A stretch of 64,000 nucleotides of DNA, from contig NZ_JALJZV010000020.1 in the NCBI RefSeq assembly GCF_024171535.1, positions 1 to 64,000 of the forward strand, in the 5' to 3' direction. Below are positions 1-8,252 of this stretch, piece after piece (position 1 is the first letter of the stretch; each line of letters starts with the position of its first letter). The position numbers and the translations under genes are program-made. The DNA is from Flavobacterium sp. HSC-61S13 (lineage in GTDB: Bacteria > Bacteroidota > Bacteroidia > Flavobacteriales > Flavobacteriaceae). The notes under the pieces are model-generated. The model was not told where the DNA came from. It made no database searches and saw nothing but the letters and a program-made list of their open reading frames with translations.

Positions 1-500
1 GATCGTTTGTGAAAAGCCAATTGTTCTAGTGATCAGTATGGTCGTGAATCGAAAATCGAAAATCGGGAGTCGAAGGTTATCGTTTATGAAAAGCCTCCTA
101 TATATGAGAAGTAAGAAATTCACACTAACCGACGAATCCCGATTAACGCATCACGAATCACGAATTAGCAAAGAGCAACTAGAGGGTTCAAGTTTATGAA
201 AAGCAACCTATATATGAGGAGTGAGAAATTAACGATAGCCGACGAATCTCGATTTTCAACTAACGAATAACGAACTAGCAAAGAGTGACTAGAGGGTTCA
301 AGTTTATGAAAAGCAACCTATATATGAGGAGTGAGAAATTAACGATAGCCGACGAATCTCGATTTTCGACTAACGAATCACGAACTAGCAAAGAGTGACT
401 AGAGGGTTCAAGTTTATAAAAAGTATCTATATATGAGGAGTGAGAAATTAACGATAGCCGACGAATCTCGATTTTCGACTAACGAATCACGACCACACCA
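1..500. repeat. Tandem repeat, 110-bp period
   Basis: About four imperfect copies of a 110-bp unit are present. The word GTTTATGAAAAGC, or a close variant, recurs at 82, 192, 302 and 412, and a degenerate copy starts near 5. Each unit also carries ACGAATCTCGATTTTC and AGAGGGTTCAAG. The copies at 192 and 302 are nearly identical over most of the unit, while the first is more diverged. No open frame runs through the array and there are no unique spacers. It may extend left of the window. Function is unknown; it lies downstream of the hydrolase gene. Confidence 0.85.
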
Positions 501-544
501 ATAACTTATTACAATCTCAATGATCTAATGAACGTATGAGTTCA

Positions 545-1354
545 TTAAAACATTCTTTTAATACTTTGAAAAACCTCATCTACCGTCGTAACACTTGGAA
601 AATGGCTTTTTTTCTCTTGTAAATGTAATTTTGCATCTTTTAATCCAGAAATCATAGCTTCTACAGCTTCTATCGGAACCATATCATCTTTAGGAGAATG
701 CCAAAACTCCATAGGAGTAGAAATGGCATCAAGACCAAATCCCCAAGGAGAAACTTGCATCTTAGCCTCTCGAGCTATACCTACACAATTATTAGACAAA
801 GCGGCTTCAATTCTACGGCTTACTCCCTCACTTTGTACGTACTGCCTTTGAAGTTGCTTAAGCGAATCGTAGTAATCCTGAGCAATTTGTTCAACATTTC
901 GTTCTTTAAAACGCTCGTAACTCAATTTTTCGTCTTCGGGATAGAAATCAAGTATATTCGAATCTGAAACATTTGAAACAGCACTAAGCAACCACAATTT
1001 CCTTAAACGACCTTTAAAATACCACGCCTCAGCCCAAGCGTAAGGAGCGCCCGCTGAAACAGCAATCGTACCAAATGATTCTACCTTTAAAAAATCCAGC
1101 AAAGAACTTATGAAAGCCCCCCAGTCAGCAATGTTCTTTAAACCTGAAGTCATTGTTGTCTCTCCATAACCTGGCCGATCTATAGCAATCAATCGAACTC
1201 CAATCTCTTTTGCTTTCTGCGACCACGAATCCGGCAATAAGGAACTTCCTAACAATCCATGATGTACTAATATAGGAAAACCACCTTCATCTCCATATAC
1301 ACGATAACTAATCAGTTCGCCTGTAACTGTATTATATTTTTTTAAATCACTCAT
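545..1354 (-). CDS. Alpha/beta hydrolase
   Basis: This 269-residue protein has the alpha/beta hydrolase layout. An oxyanion-hole HHGLLGSS lies near residue 31, a strand followed by DRPGYGE near 59, a nucleophile elbow AVSAGAP near 98, and a late His in KKSHFPS that fits the catalytic base. The elbow reads A-x-S-x-G instead of G-x-S-x-G, which occurs in some family members. There is no signal peptide, so it is probably cytoplasmic. The substrate cannot be predicted. It reads toward the tandem repeat and has no operon partner. The start ATG is the first in frame. Confidence 0.8.
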   Translation of the reverse strand: MSDLKKYNTVTGELISYRVYGDEGGFPILVHHGLLGSSLLPDSWSQKAKEIGVRLIAIDRPGYGETTMTSGLKNIADWGAFISSLLDFLKVESFGTIAVSAGAPYAWAEAWYFKGRLRKLWLLSAVSNVSDSNILDFYPEDEKLSYERFKERNVEQIAQDYYDSLKQLQRQYVQSEGVSRRIEAALSNNCVGIAREAKMQVSPWGFGLDAISTPMEFWHSPKDDMVPIEAVEAMISGLKDAKLHLQEKKSHFPSVTTVDEVFQSIKRMF

Positions 1355-1682
1355 TTTATCTAGTCCTTTTTTATCCAGTACCCATCACCATTGCTCCAAT
1401 AATAAAATTAATCAATAAAAGCCTCATTTCCAAAATAATAATTATTAAAATTTAAAGACTACACTTCCATTCATTAGGAAAACCATATCACCCCATTGTC
1501 TTTACCCCTAATAACACAAGAACCCCATCGATTTTAAGATAATCCCATCAAACTTATTAATAAGTATTATAAAAACCACAATATTTATAAAATAGAAAGA
1601 AATTTTGCATTTTAATTTAATTTTCATATATTTATTATGATTTAAAACGGTCTAATCTTTTATTCATTCAAATAAAGTGTTT
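1355..1682. other. Divergent intergenic region
   Basis: About 330 bases separate the leftward hydrolase from the rightward lipoprotein. The sequence is AT-rich and must hold both promoters, but I see no clear TAnnTTTG box with a spaced TTG. There is no RNA gene or convincing small reading frame. Confidence 0.5.
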
Positions 1683-2174
1683 ATGAAAAATTCTTTTTTC
1701 GCTATTAGTCTCCTTGGTTTGATTATTCTAACAGGATGTCAAAACAAGAAAACCCAAACAGATGTTTTAATTACTTCTGAGTCTACAGAGGACACTTCCA
1801 ATTCGACTATTCCTAAAGAAGTTGAAGAAGAATTTAAAATTATCGATGATGATAAAATAAAGGATATAAACGCCCTAATAATCGCAAAGAAATTTTCTGC
1901 TGAGGAAGAAATCATGCAAGCGTACAGCCCAAAAGACAAACAAGCTGAATCCAATTACAAATACACCATTACGAAATTATCTTCTGGCAATGGGAAAACA
2001 TTGGTGCAGCTGGTCGAAGAAAATCTATCCGATGATTCGGTAAAAGATAAAAAGGTCATCATGCGCGTTCTTAAAAACGATAAAGGTCAATTTGTTGTTG
2101 ATGAAATTAAAGAAAGTTATAGATGCAGATTAAATCGAGGCCATCAAGATTGGAGCGCCTCATTCTGCTCGTAA
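1683..2174 (+). CDS. Putative lipoprotein
   Basis: This 163-residue protein begins with a lipoprotein signal: a short basic start, a hydrophobic stretch and the lipobox LTGC, with Cys near residue 19. A Thr/Ser/Glu-rich linker follows and then a charged domain of about 120 residues with no motif I recognise. The ATG at 1683 is preferred over an in-frame GTG at 1677 because it starts the signal peptide cleanly. Two cysteines near the C terminus could pair. It is followed by a strong terminator, so it is probably monocistronic. Confidence 0.7.
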   Translation: MKNSFFAISLLGLIILTGCQNKKTQTDVLITSESTEDTSNSTIPKEVEEEFKIIDDDKIKDINALIIAKKFSAEEEIMQAYSPKDKQAESNYKYTITKLSSGNGKTLVQLVEENLSDDSVKDKKVIMRVLKNDKGQFVVDEIKESYRCRLNRGHQDWSASFCS

Positions 2175-2182
2175 ATATTTAT

Positions 2183-2217
2183 AAAAAAAGTCCTTAGATA
2201 TTTCTAAGGACTTTTTT
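2183..2217 (+). terminator. Rho-independent terminator
   Basis: AAGTCCTTAGA pairs with TCTAAGGACTT around a short loop, with A and T runs on both sides. It can stop the lipoprotein transcript and probably also reads from the other strand, behind the convergent RDD gene. Confidence 0.85.
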
Positions 2218-2257
2218 ATTTTTAAAATCAGCTGGATTGCAATAAACTTAGAATAAC

Positions 2258-2725
2258 TTATTGTCTCTCATTTACCACTATTTTGTACTCCTCGACTACG
2301 GTTATCTTTTTTCTGCTAACCTCTCTGACAACGATACATTGAGAAACAATATCATGTAAACACTGAGATTTATCGTTGGTGAAAAACAAAAAATAACCAA
2401 CACAGAAAGTCATTATATTTAGGTAATTTCCGAAATATCGACCGGTAGCTTGTCCAAAATTAATTTTTTGTCCATCCATGCTTAATACCTTAATATCCAT
2501 TGTACGCTGTCCAACTGTTGCCTGTAATGGCCCACTTTGCTGTAAGGCAAAATACAACCAACTCCCAATCAATGGAATACATATCGAAGAAATCACAACA
2601 ATCAAGATATCTAAAAGGCGAGCAACAAAACGCTCTCCAAAACTAGCAAAAACATAAGTGATTTCTTCATCGCCCGAAATCACCACAACTGTGTTGTTTT
2701 GTAAATAATGTATACTCCCAATCAT
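2258..2725 (-). CDS. RDD family membrane protein
   Basis: This 155-residue protein carries the RDD-domain pattern: RLLD followed by a hydrophobic helix near residues 36-55, then TVGQRTMDIKVLS, a second hydrophobic segment, and LHDIVSQCIVV near the end. These motifs and the two or three membrane helices are typical of RDD proteins, whose role is mostly unknown although some take part in ion transport. It stands alone between a terminator and the GNAT genes. The start ATG is preceded by an AT-rich leader. Confidence 0.8.
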   Translation of the reverse strand: MIGSIHYLQNNTVVVISGDEEITYVFASFGERFVARLLDILIVVISSICIPLIGSWLYFALQQSGPLQATVGQRTMDIKVLSMDGQKINFGQATGRYFGNYLNIMTFCVGYFLFFTNDKSQCLHDIVSQCIVVREVSRKKITVVEEYKIVVNERQ

Positions 2726-2850
2726 TTCTAGATCTATTTTATTTTAATCGCACAAATTACCGCATTTTTTAATTAATTCGTTTCTACAAAACCCTAAACT
2801 ATTTCATTTAAATTTACAGATTCAGGAGTTTAATTTAGTTGAATGCTTTT

Positions 2851-3777
2851 ATGTCGAAAATAAGCCGAAGACCCGCCACAAATAATGATTTGTCGTTTTT
2901 ACTGCATCTCAGAAAAGACACCATGTCTACCTATTTACGCGAATCCCAACTGGACCATTCTGAGAGCGGTCATCTGGATAGAATCCACTATGCTTTTGAA
3001 TATGCCGAGATCATCCTACTTCATCAAAAACCAATCGGTTTATTAAAAACCCGATTAGAGGACTCCATATTAGAAATTATCCAAATTCAAATACTACCAG
3101 AATTCCAGAAATTAGGAATCGGAAGTCAGCTAATTCTAAATATAATACGGCAAGCTACCTTAAAAAACTTGACAGTTCATTTGAGTGTACTGCAAGTAAA
3201 TCCTGCTTTAAGGTTGTATCAGCGCTTGGGTTTTCTTCAGAAAGCACAGCATAACGTTATGATAAAAATGGAATGGCTACCACCTATACTCGAAACCGAT
3301 CGCTTTTATTTTCGGTGCTTGACAACTGCAGATGCAAACGATTTCTATCTTCTCAATTCAGATCCTGAAGTCATTCAATATACCGGAGATAGTCGATTTG
3401 AAACGGTAAATCAAGCAAGCGATTTCCTAAGGCAGTATGATCAATATAATTTGTATGGGGTAGGCCGCTGTGCCGTAATTGATAAAACTACACAGCAATT
3501 TGTCGGTTGGTGCGGAATTAAATACACAGAAGAAACGGACGAATACGACATTGGTTTTCGGTTTTTTAAAAAACATTGGAATCGTGGATATGCGACAGAA
3601 ACCGCTCGTTACTGGCTGCATATTGCGGAACATGTCATGTTGATTCCGAACTTAATTGGCCGAGTTGACCACAATAACAAAGCTTCGCAATATGTACTAG
3701 AAAAATTAGGCTTTCAGAAATATCAAGAAGTACCAAAAAATAATTCCGTTACTTTATATTACAAAATCGATTTTTAA
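2851..3777 (+). CDS. Double-domain GNAT acetyltransferase
   Basis: The 308-residue product holds two GNAT domains in tandem. The N-terminal one, about residues 1-140, has the acetyl-CoA loop region QKLGIGSQLI. The C-terminal one begins LETDRFYFRCL and follows the RimJ/RimL pattern, with HWNRGYATETARYWL near residue 240. GNAT enzymes transfer acetyl from acetyl-CoA to amines or protein N termini; the substrate is not predictable here. ATG 2851 is chosen over an in-frame TTG at 2839. The next gene, ten bases downstream, is a third GNAT domain, so the two are probably co-transcribed. Confidence 0.8.
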   Translation: MSKISRRPATNNDLSFLLHLRKDTMSTYLRESQLDHSESGHLDRIHYAFEYAEIILLHQKPIGLLKTRLEDSILEIIQIQILPEFQKLGIGSQLILNIIRQATLKNLTVHLSVLQVNPALRLYQRLGFLQKAQHNVMIKMEWLPPILETDRFYFRCLTTADANDFYLLNSDPEVIQYTGDSRFETVNQASDFLRQYDQYNLYGVGRCAVIDKTTQQFVGWCGIKYTEETDEYDIGFRFFKKHWNRGYATETARYWLHIAEHVMLIPNLIGRVDHNNKASQYVLEKLGFQKYQEVPKNNSVTLYYKIDF

Positions 3778-3787
3778 ACACTTAAGT

Positions 3788-4327
3788 ATGTTATTTGAAA
3801 CCGTCCAATTAGAATTCCAACCATTTGATGAAAAAACCAGTGGTGAATTACTGCAAATCTATAACGACCCGATAACCATGAAATACATACCCAATAATCC
3901 GGCATCTTGGAATAAAGAACAATTGGATCAAAAATTGTCAATTCAACTTAAAGATTACTCCTCGGGAATTGGCATCTACGCTGTATACGAAAAACGAAGT
4001 GGCGCTTTCATTGGACAAGCTGGAATATACGATTCATTTAATAATAGAGAACGATTGGAAATTGGGTATATCTTATCAAGTGCCTTTTGGAACCAAGGTT
4101 ATGGAACAGAAATTTGCATTGGACTGCTCAACTATTGCTTCAAAACATTAGAAACAAAAACGGTCGTTGCACGAATGTACTCCAACAACATTGGGTCAGT
4201 AAGGGTTGCCGAAAAATCAGGTATGATATTTTTAGAATCAACAGCACTAGCCAACGGACTTTATCGATCTACCTATATCATGGAATACCCAACTACAAAA
4301 AAACCTATAAAAAAAAGACTCTCTTAA
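3788..4327 (+). CDS. GNAT acetyltransferase, RimJ/RimL type
   Basis: This 179-residue single-domain acetyltransferase has the RimJ/RimL motif pattern: LEIGYILSSAFWNQGYGTEI around residues 90-110, then a conserved Asn and the IGSVRVAEKSGM segment near 140. It resembles the second half of the preceding gene, which suggests local duplication and divergence. It starts 10 bases after that gene and ends at a strong terminator. The acceptor substrate is unknown. Confidence 0.8.
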   Translation: MLFETVQLEFQPFDEKTSGELLQIYNDPITMKYIPNNPASWNKEQLDQKLSIQLKDYSSGIGIYAVYEKRSGAFIGQAGIYDSFNNRERLEIGYILSSAFWNQGYGTEICIGLLNYCFKTLETKTVVARMYSNNIGSVRVAEKSGMIFLESTALANGLYRSTYIMEYPTTKKPIKKRLS

Positions 4328-4342
4328 TAGACAGTCTTTTTT
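4311..4342. terminator. Bidirectional terminator
   Basis: AAAAAAGACT and AGTCTTTTTTT flank a loop of about 11 bases and overlap the end of the GNAT gene. A and T runs on both sides let it serve the GNAT operon and the convergent small gene. Confidence 0.8.
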
Positions 4343-4345
4343 TAT

Positions 4346-4573
4346 TTATTCTTCCGTAGGTTCTTCACCTTTTTTTCCAATATTCATGTTTGGAAATTTC
4401 TTTTGAATTGATTTCAATGTAAACTCATTGATTTCAACCATCGCTTCTTGACTAGGTAATTTTAAATGCTCTGCATTATGCTTCATTAATTCCTCTAATA
4501 GAATTTGAGTTCTCAACAATTGAAAATTTAAGTCAATAATTTCACCTACTACGTCAATATCTCCTAATTTCAT
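4346..4573 (-). CDS. Small helical protein of unknown function
   Basis: This 75-residue protein is predicted to be mostly alpha-helical, acidic and rich in Leu and Glu, with no signal peptide or membrane segment. The frame is closed cleanly by a shared terminator. I do not recognise a family. Its length and codon use match its neighbours, so it is probably real. Confidence 0.55.
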   Translation of the reverse strand: MKLGDIDVVGEIIDLNFQLLRTQILLEELMKHNAEHLKLPSQEAMVEINEFTLKSIQKKFPNMNIGKKGEEPTEE

Positions 4574-4743
4574 ACTTCTTTATTTAATTTTAAGGGAGGC
4601 CCTCGGTTACAAATTGGTTATGCTCAAAAATAGACAACTATTTTTGATTTTTAAAAAGAATAGTCGTTTATCTCATGGAAAAAACACCTTCAAATTTCCC
4701 CCAATCAGTAAACAATTATATTTTAAACACTTAGGGATTTAGA

Positions 4744-4770
4744 TAAAGCTCCCCTAAAGGGAGCTTTATA
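4744..4770 (-). terminator. Terminator-like hairpin
   Basis: AAAGCTCCC and GGGAGCTTTA pair around CTAA. The hairpin lies about 55 bases beyond the end of the leftward 3-hydroxyacyl-CoA dehydrogenase gene, whose transcript it probably ends. Confidence 0.65.
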
Positions 4771-4826
4771 TTCTTCGATAGTCCTTGTTTTCGTCAATTT
4801 TAATTTGAGGTTTTCTCGAAACTCGA

Positions 4827-5729
4827 TCATTTGGACTTATAAAAATCTGGGTTTTCGAATTCGGGATTGGGATAGGTATAAAAACCCTGACCAGATACTT
4901 TTCCCAACTTTCCTTTATCGATGAAATTTTCTTTTAAGTAGTTCATTTTTTTTAACTCATTGGGATTCCTAGTACGCTCTGCTCCTATTTTATGAATATT
5001 GTAAACGGTATTTAAACCAACTAAATCCAATATAGCGCAAGGCCCTAAGGTTGCTCCTGAGCCGATGACCCATGCTTTATCTATAGCTTGAGGATCCGCC
5101 ACTTTATTGACCAATAAATTCATGGTTGCATTCAACAAGGGAATCAATAAACTATCTAATATATATCCCGACTGTTCTTTATGCAACTCAATGGGCACCA
5201 TATTTAACGAAACAGCAAATTCCACTATACGGTCAAAAACAGCCAAATCCGTAAGTTCATGTCCCATAATTTCTGCTGTATTGTGTTTCCATATTTCATT
5301 GGCAAAATGCAGGGCAAGAAATTGTTTTGGGCGTCCGGTGTCCTCGGCAAAAAGACTGGGCACTAATGTGGATGAATTGGTTACAAAAATTGTTTTTACA
5401 GGAGCTACAAGTGCTAGTTGCTGATAAAACTCCCGTTTTATTTTTGGATCTTCAGGTATGGATTCTATTAATAAATCAGCGTCTCGAACTGCTTGTTTTA
5501 AATCTGTAAAATATTCAATTCTCAAATAAGCGTCGTCTACTGCTTTTTGTGTCGCCTTAAGTTCCCTTTTATAGATCTCTTTCAAATCCTGAAAGCGTTT
5601 TTTTGCTTTCTCCAACACTTCTTCATTTAAGTCATACAAAGAAACTTGATAACCTTGAAAGGCAGTGTGAAAAGTGACCTGTGCGCCTAAGACACCACTA
5701 CCAGCTGTTGTGATTTTTTTGAACTCCAT
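4827..5729 (-). CDS. 3-hydroxyacyl-CoA dehydrogenase (copy 1)
   Basis: This 300-residue NAD-dependent enzyme has an N-terminal Rossmann fold with GSGVLG near residue 11, the SIPEDP segment near 90, and an HFANEIWKHNTAEIMGH motif near 141 containing the expected catalytic His. A C-terminal helical dimerisation domain follows. It would oxidise 3-hydroxyacyl-CoA to 3-ketoacyl-CoA, as in beta-oxidation or butanoyl-CoA metabolism. A close paralogue lies 8.4 kb away at 13,276. It is followed by a hairpin terminator and preceded closely by a nitroreductase on the same strand. Confidence 0.85.
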   Translation of the reverse strand: MEFKKITTAGSGVLGAQVTFHTAFQGYQVSLYDLNEEVLEKAKKRFQDLKEIYKRELKATQKAVDDAYLRIEYFTDLKQAVRDADLLIESIPEDPKIKREFYQQLALVAPVKTIFVTNSSTLVPSLFAEDTGRPKQFLALHFANEIWKHNTAEIMGHELTDLAVFDRIVEFAVSLNMVPIELHKEQSGYILDSLLIPLLNATMNLLVNKVADPQAIDKAWVIGSGATLGPCAILDLVGLNTVYNIHKIGAERTRNPNELKKMNYLKENFIDKGKLGKVSGQGFYTYPNPEFENPDFYKSK

Positions 5730-5757
5730 ACCTTTATATTCTTCTAAAGCTTATTTT

Positions 5758-6393
5758 TTATTTTATTTCGATAATAAAATCTTCTAGAGCATGGCGAACT
5801 TTCTTCATGTTGACCAACCAATCGTTATCAGCATCACGATAGCCCAAAGGCATAATCGTAACTGATTTCAATCCTCTTTCGTTTAAATTCAAGATTTGAT
5901 CATATGCTGCGTTATCAAATCCTTCCATCGGTGTGGCATCGATCTTTAATTCAGCAGCAGCAGCTAAAACTATTCCGAAAGCAATATACGTTTGTTTTGA
6001 TGTATGCACAAAGTTTTCTTCAGCAGATTGATTCAAATATAGGTTTTTTAATCGGGTACCATATTCAGACATAGCAGATTCTGGCAACCCACGCTCTGAA
6101 GTGGTTTTATTAAAAATCCCATCGATGCGCTCCTCAGTATATCGATCCCATGCAGCAAAAACCAACAGGTGTGAACAATCTGCAATTTGTTGTTGATTCA
6201 TCGAATGAGCTACTAAAGACTCTTTTAATTCTTGATTTGTAATCACCAAAACTTTGAATGGTTGCAATCCAGATGAAGTGGGAGCTATATGAGCAACCTC
6301 CAATAATTGTTTAATCGATTCTTCCGAAACTTTTTGAGTCGGATCGAATTTCTTTGTAGCATAACGCCATTTTAATGCATTTAATAATTCCAT
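5758..6393 (-). CDS. Nitroreductase family NAD(P)H oxidoreductase
   Basis: This 211-residue protein matches NfsB-type FMN nitroreductases. RYATKKFD near residue 10 and APTSSGLQPFKVLVI near 37-51 contact FMN phosphate, and a later GFDNAAYDQIL segment and the IMPLGYRD motif near 178 complete the fold. Such enzymes reduce nitroaromatics, quinones or flavins with NAD(P)H. It lies 76 bases downstream of an OhrR/MarR regulator on the same strand, so regulation by that redox or electrophile sensor is plausible. The dehydrogenase 28 bases downstream may be in the same transcript. Confidence 0.85.
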   Translation of the reverse strand: MELLNALKWRYATKKFDPTQKVSEESIKQLLEVAHIAPTSSGLQPFKVLVITNQELKESLVAHSMNQQQIADCSHLLVFAAWDRYTEERIDGIFNKTTSERGLPESAMSEYGTRLKNLYLNQSAEENFVHTSKQTYIAFGIVLAAAAELKIDATPMEGFDNAAYDQILNLNERGLKSVTIMPLGYRDADNDWLVNMKKVRHALEDFIIEIK

Positions 6394-6469
6394 ATCGTTT
6401 ATTGTATTATTATTAATCTATCGCTTTTAAAACTATTTTCATTACTTGCAGTGAAGGTAGACATCACCA

Positions 6470-6919
6470 TCATAAATGATCTTTATTCGTACATTTTTTA
6501 CGGGTAATTTCCAAAAGATCTTTTAATTCCACTTTTAAGCGATTGGCTTGCTCGTTGTCTAATTCAAACAGCTGATTGATCTTTTCAGGAATACGGCTGG
6601 CAGACTTTTCCAAATCTATACCCACTTGTGTTAGTGCAATATCGACCCGACGCTCATCTTCTGTGGAACGATTGCGTGTAATCAGTTTTTTTTCTTGCAT
6701 TCGCTTTAGCAAAGGAGTTAGTGTTCCGCTATCTAACCAAAGCTTTTCACCTAAATCCCGAACACAAATCGAATCTTTCTCCCATAAAACCAATAACACT
6801 AAATATTGAGTATAGGTCAAGTTGAGTTCCTCTAAAAATGGTTTATACAATAAAGTTACCTGCCTTGACAAAGCATATATTGGAAAACACAGTTGGTTTT
6901 TTAATTTTAAATTATCCAT
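6470..6919 (-). CDS. MarR/OhrR family transcriptional regulator
   Basis: The roughly 149-residue product is a winged-helix MarR protein of the OhrR type. NQLCFPIYALSR near its N terminus places a Cys where OhrR has its peroxide-sensing cysteine. YTQYLVLLVLWE, LWLDSGTLTPLLKRMQ and the wing TEDERRVDIALT follow in order. I prefer the ATG at 6919 to the upstream ATG at 6955, because OhrR proteins begin close to this point and a near-palindromic operator sits directly upstream of 6919. No ohr gene is nearby; the likely target is the adjacent nitroreductase and itself. Confidence 0.8.
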   Translation of the reverse strand: MDNLKLKNQLCFPIYALSRQVTLLYKPFLEELNLTYTQYLVLLVLWEKDSICVRDLGEKLWLDSGTLTPLLKRMQEKKLITRNRSTEDERRVDIALTQVGIDLEKSASRIPEKINQLFELDNEQANRLKVELKDLLEITRKKCTNKDHL

Positions 6920-6936
6920 AGTTGTATTATAACTGT
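6918..6936. promoter_or_regulatory. Candidate MarR/OhrR operator
   Basis: AGTTGTATTATAACT at 6920-6934 is a 15-bp near-palindrome with one mismatch. It directly abuts the preferred regulator start codon, which suits autoregulation. No binding data are available, so this is inference from position and symmetry. Confidence 0.45.
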
Positions 6937-7022
6937 ATAAATTTACATTGCGCACAATTGAATGACAAACAATCTAAAGAGATTAACAAAATTTTATCGT
7001 CAATCCCCATACATAACCATCA

Positions 7023-7059
7023 TAAAAAAAAGCCTGTTATCCGTGGACAACAGGCCTTT
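7023..7059 (-). terminator. Terminator of the lysC-lysA transcript
   Basis: GCCTGTT and AACAGGC form the core of a hairpin that is followed on the minus strand by eight T residues. It lies 17 bases beyond the lysA stop codon. Confidence 0.85.
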
Positions 7060-7075
7060 GCTGTATAAGTACTCT

Positions 7076-8233
7076 CTATTCTTTATAAAGAAAACTTATG
7101 TTCTCTCTCAGATTATAACGTAATGCCATCACTTCACCATAGGCACCAGTAGAACGAATTGCTATCAAATCGCCTCTATGGAGTTCTGGCAAAGAAACTT
7201 CTTTACCAAAACAATCGCTACTTTCACATATAGGTCCTACAACATCGTAGTGGGTTTGTTGTTTGTGATCATGATCATTTCCCAGATATTCAATTTTATG
7301 ATAGGCTTGATATAGTGATGGACGCAATAATTCGGTCATGCCTGCATCTAGTATAGCGAAATTCTTTTTTATACCATTTTTAATATATAGGACTCTGCTG
7401 ATTAAAGATCCACATTGCCCCACTATGGATCGTCCCAATTCAAAATGCACTTGTTGGTGTGATTTTCGAATTAAAAACTCATCGAATATAGCAAAAAAGG
7501 ATTTAAAATCGGGAATAGCGGCTTCATCTGGCTGATGATAGTCGATACCTAAACCACCACCGACGTTTAGAATCGGCACTTCATAACCTCTATTGATAAA
7601 CCATTCATTCCATTCATTTACCTTAATACATAAACTCTTAAAAACGTTTAGGTCCGTAATTTGAGAACCGATATGAAAATGAAGCCCTGTTAATTGTAGC
7701 AGTTCGTTGTCTCTGATTAAGTCGATACACAGCGGTAATTCGTGTGTTAAGATTCCGAATTTATTTTCGTCGAGCCCTGTAGTGATATAGTGATGCGTAT
7801 GTGCATCTACATTAGGATTAATCCGCAAGGCTATGCGTGCAACGGTTTTCATTTCTGCCGCTAATTGCGCAATGACCTCCAGCTCCTGAACTGATTCAAC
7901 ATTAAAGGCTAAAATTTGATGTTTTAATGCCGTTCTTATTTCCTTATCGGTTTTCCCTACACCTGCGAATACAATTTGTTGAGAATCAAATCCCGTTTCA
8001 ATCGCGAGATCAATTTCATTGCCACTGACACAGTCCGCGCCAAGTCCCATGGACTGTACCAACTGCAATATTCTTGGATTATTATTAGCCTTTAAAGCGT
8101 AATGAACGTGAAAGTCATAAGCTTTGGCTGATTGTACCACTTCTATTAAAGTTTCTTTTAATAAAGTTAAATCATAATAGTACAAAGGAGTTTCTAGATT
8201 TTCAGAATCTAAAACCATGGTTGATGTTAACAT
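7076..8233 (-). CDS. lysA: Diaminopimelate decarboxylase
   Basis: LysA decarboxylates meso-diaminopimelate to L-lysine, the last step of lysine synthesis. The 385-residue protein is a fold-type III PLP enzyme. YALKANNN near residue 45 holds the PLP lysine, LHFHIGSQI near 195 and NVGGGLGID near 225 line the phosphate site, and the ICESSDCFGKE and GAYGEVMALRYN motifs lie near the C terminus, with the active-site Cys in the first. It follows lysC by 19 bases, so the two are one operon controlled by the lysC leader. It is slightly shorter than many LysA proteins but intact. Confidence 0.95.
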   Translation of the reverse strand: MLTSTMVLDSENLETPLYYYDLTLLKETLIEVVQSAKAYDFHVHYALKANNNPRILQLVQSMGLGADCVSGNEIDLAIETGFDSQQIVFAGVGKTDKEIRTALKHQILAFNVESVQELEVIAQLAAEMKTVARIALRINPNVDAHTHHYITTGLDENKFGILTHELPLCIDLIRDNELLQLTGLHFHIGSQITDLNVFKSLCIKVNEWNEWFINRGYEVPILNVGGGLGIDYHQPDEAAIPDFKSFFAIFDEFLIRKSHQQVHFELGRSIVGQCGSLISRVLYIKNGIKKNFAILDAGMTELLRPSLYQAYHKIEYLGNDHDHKQQTHYDVVGPICESSDCFGKEVSLPELHRGDLIAIRSTGAYGEVMALRYNLRENISFLYKE

Positions 8234-8252
8234 ATCTATTGAATACTTTATA

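Noticed and set aside
1..500. Possible CRISPR array
   Set aside because: The 110-bp units are contiguous and similar throughout; there are no short repeats with unique spacers and no cas genes.
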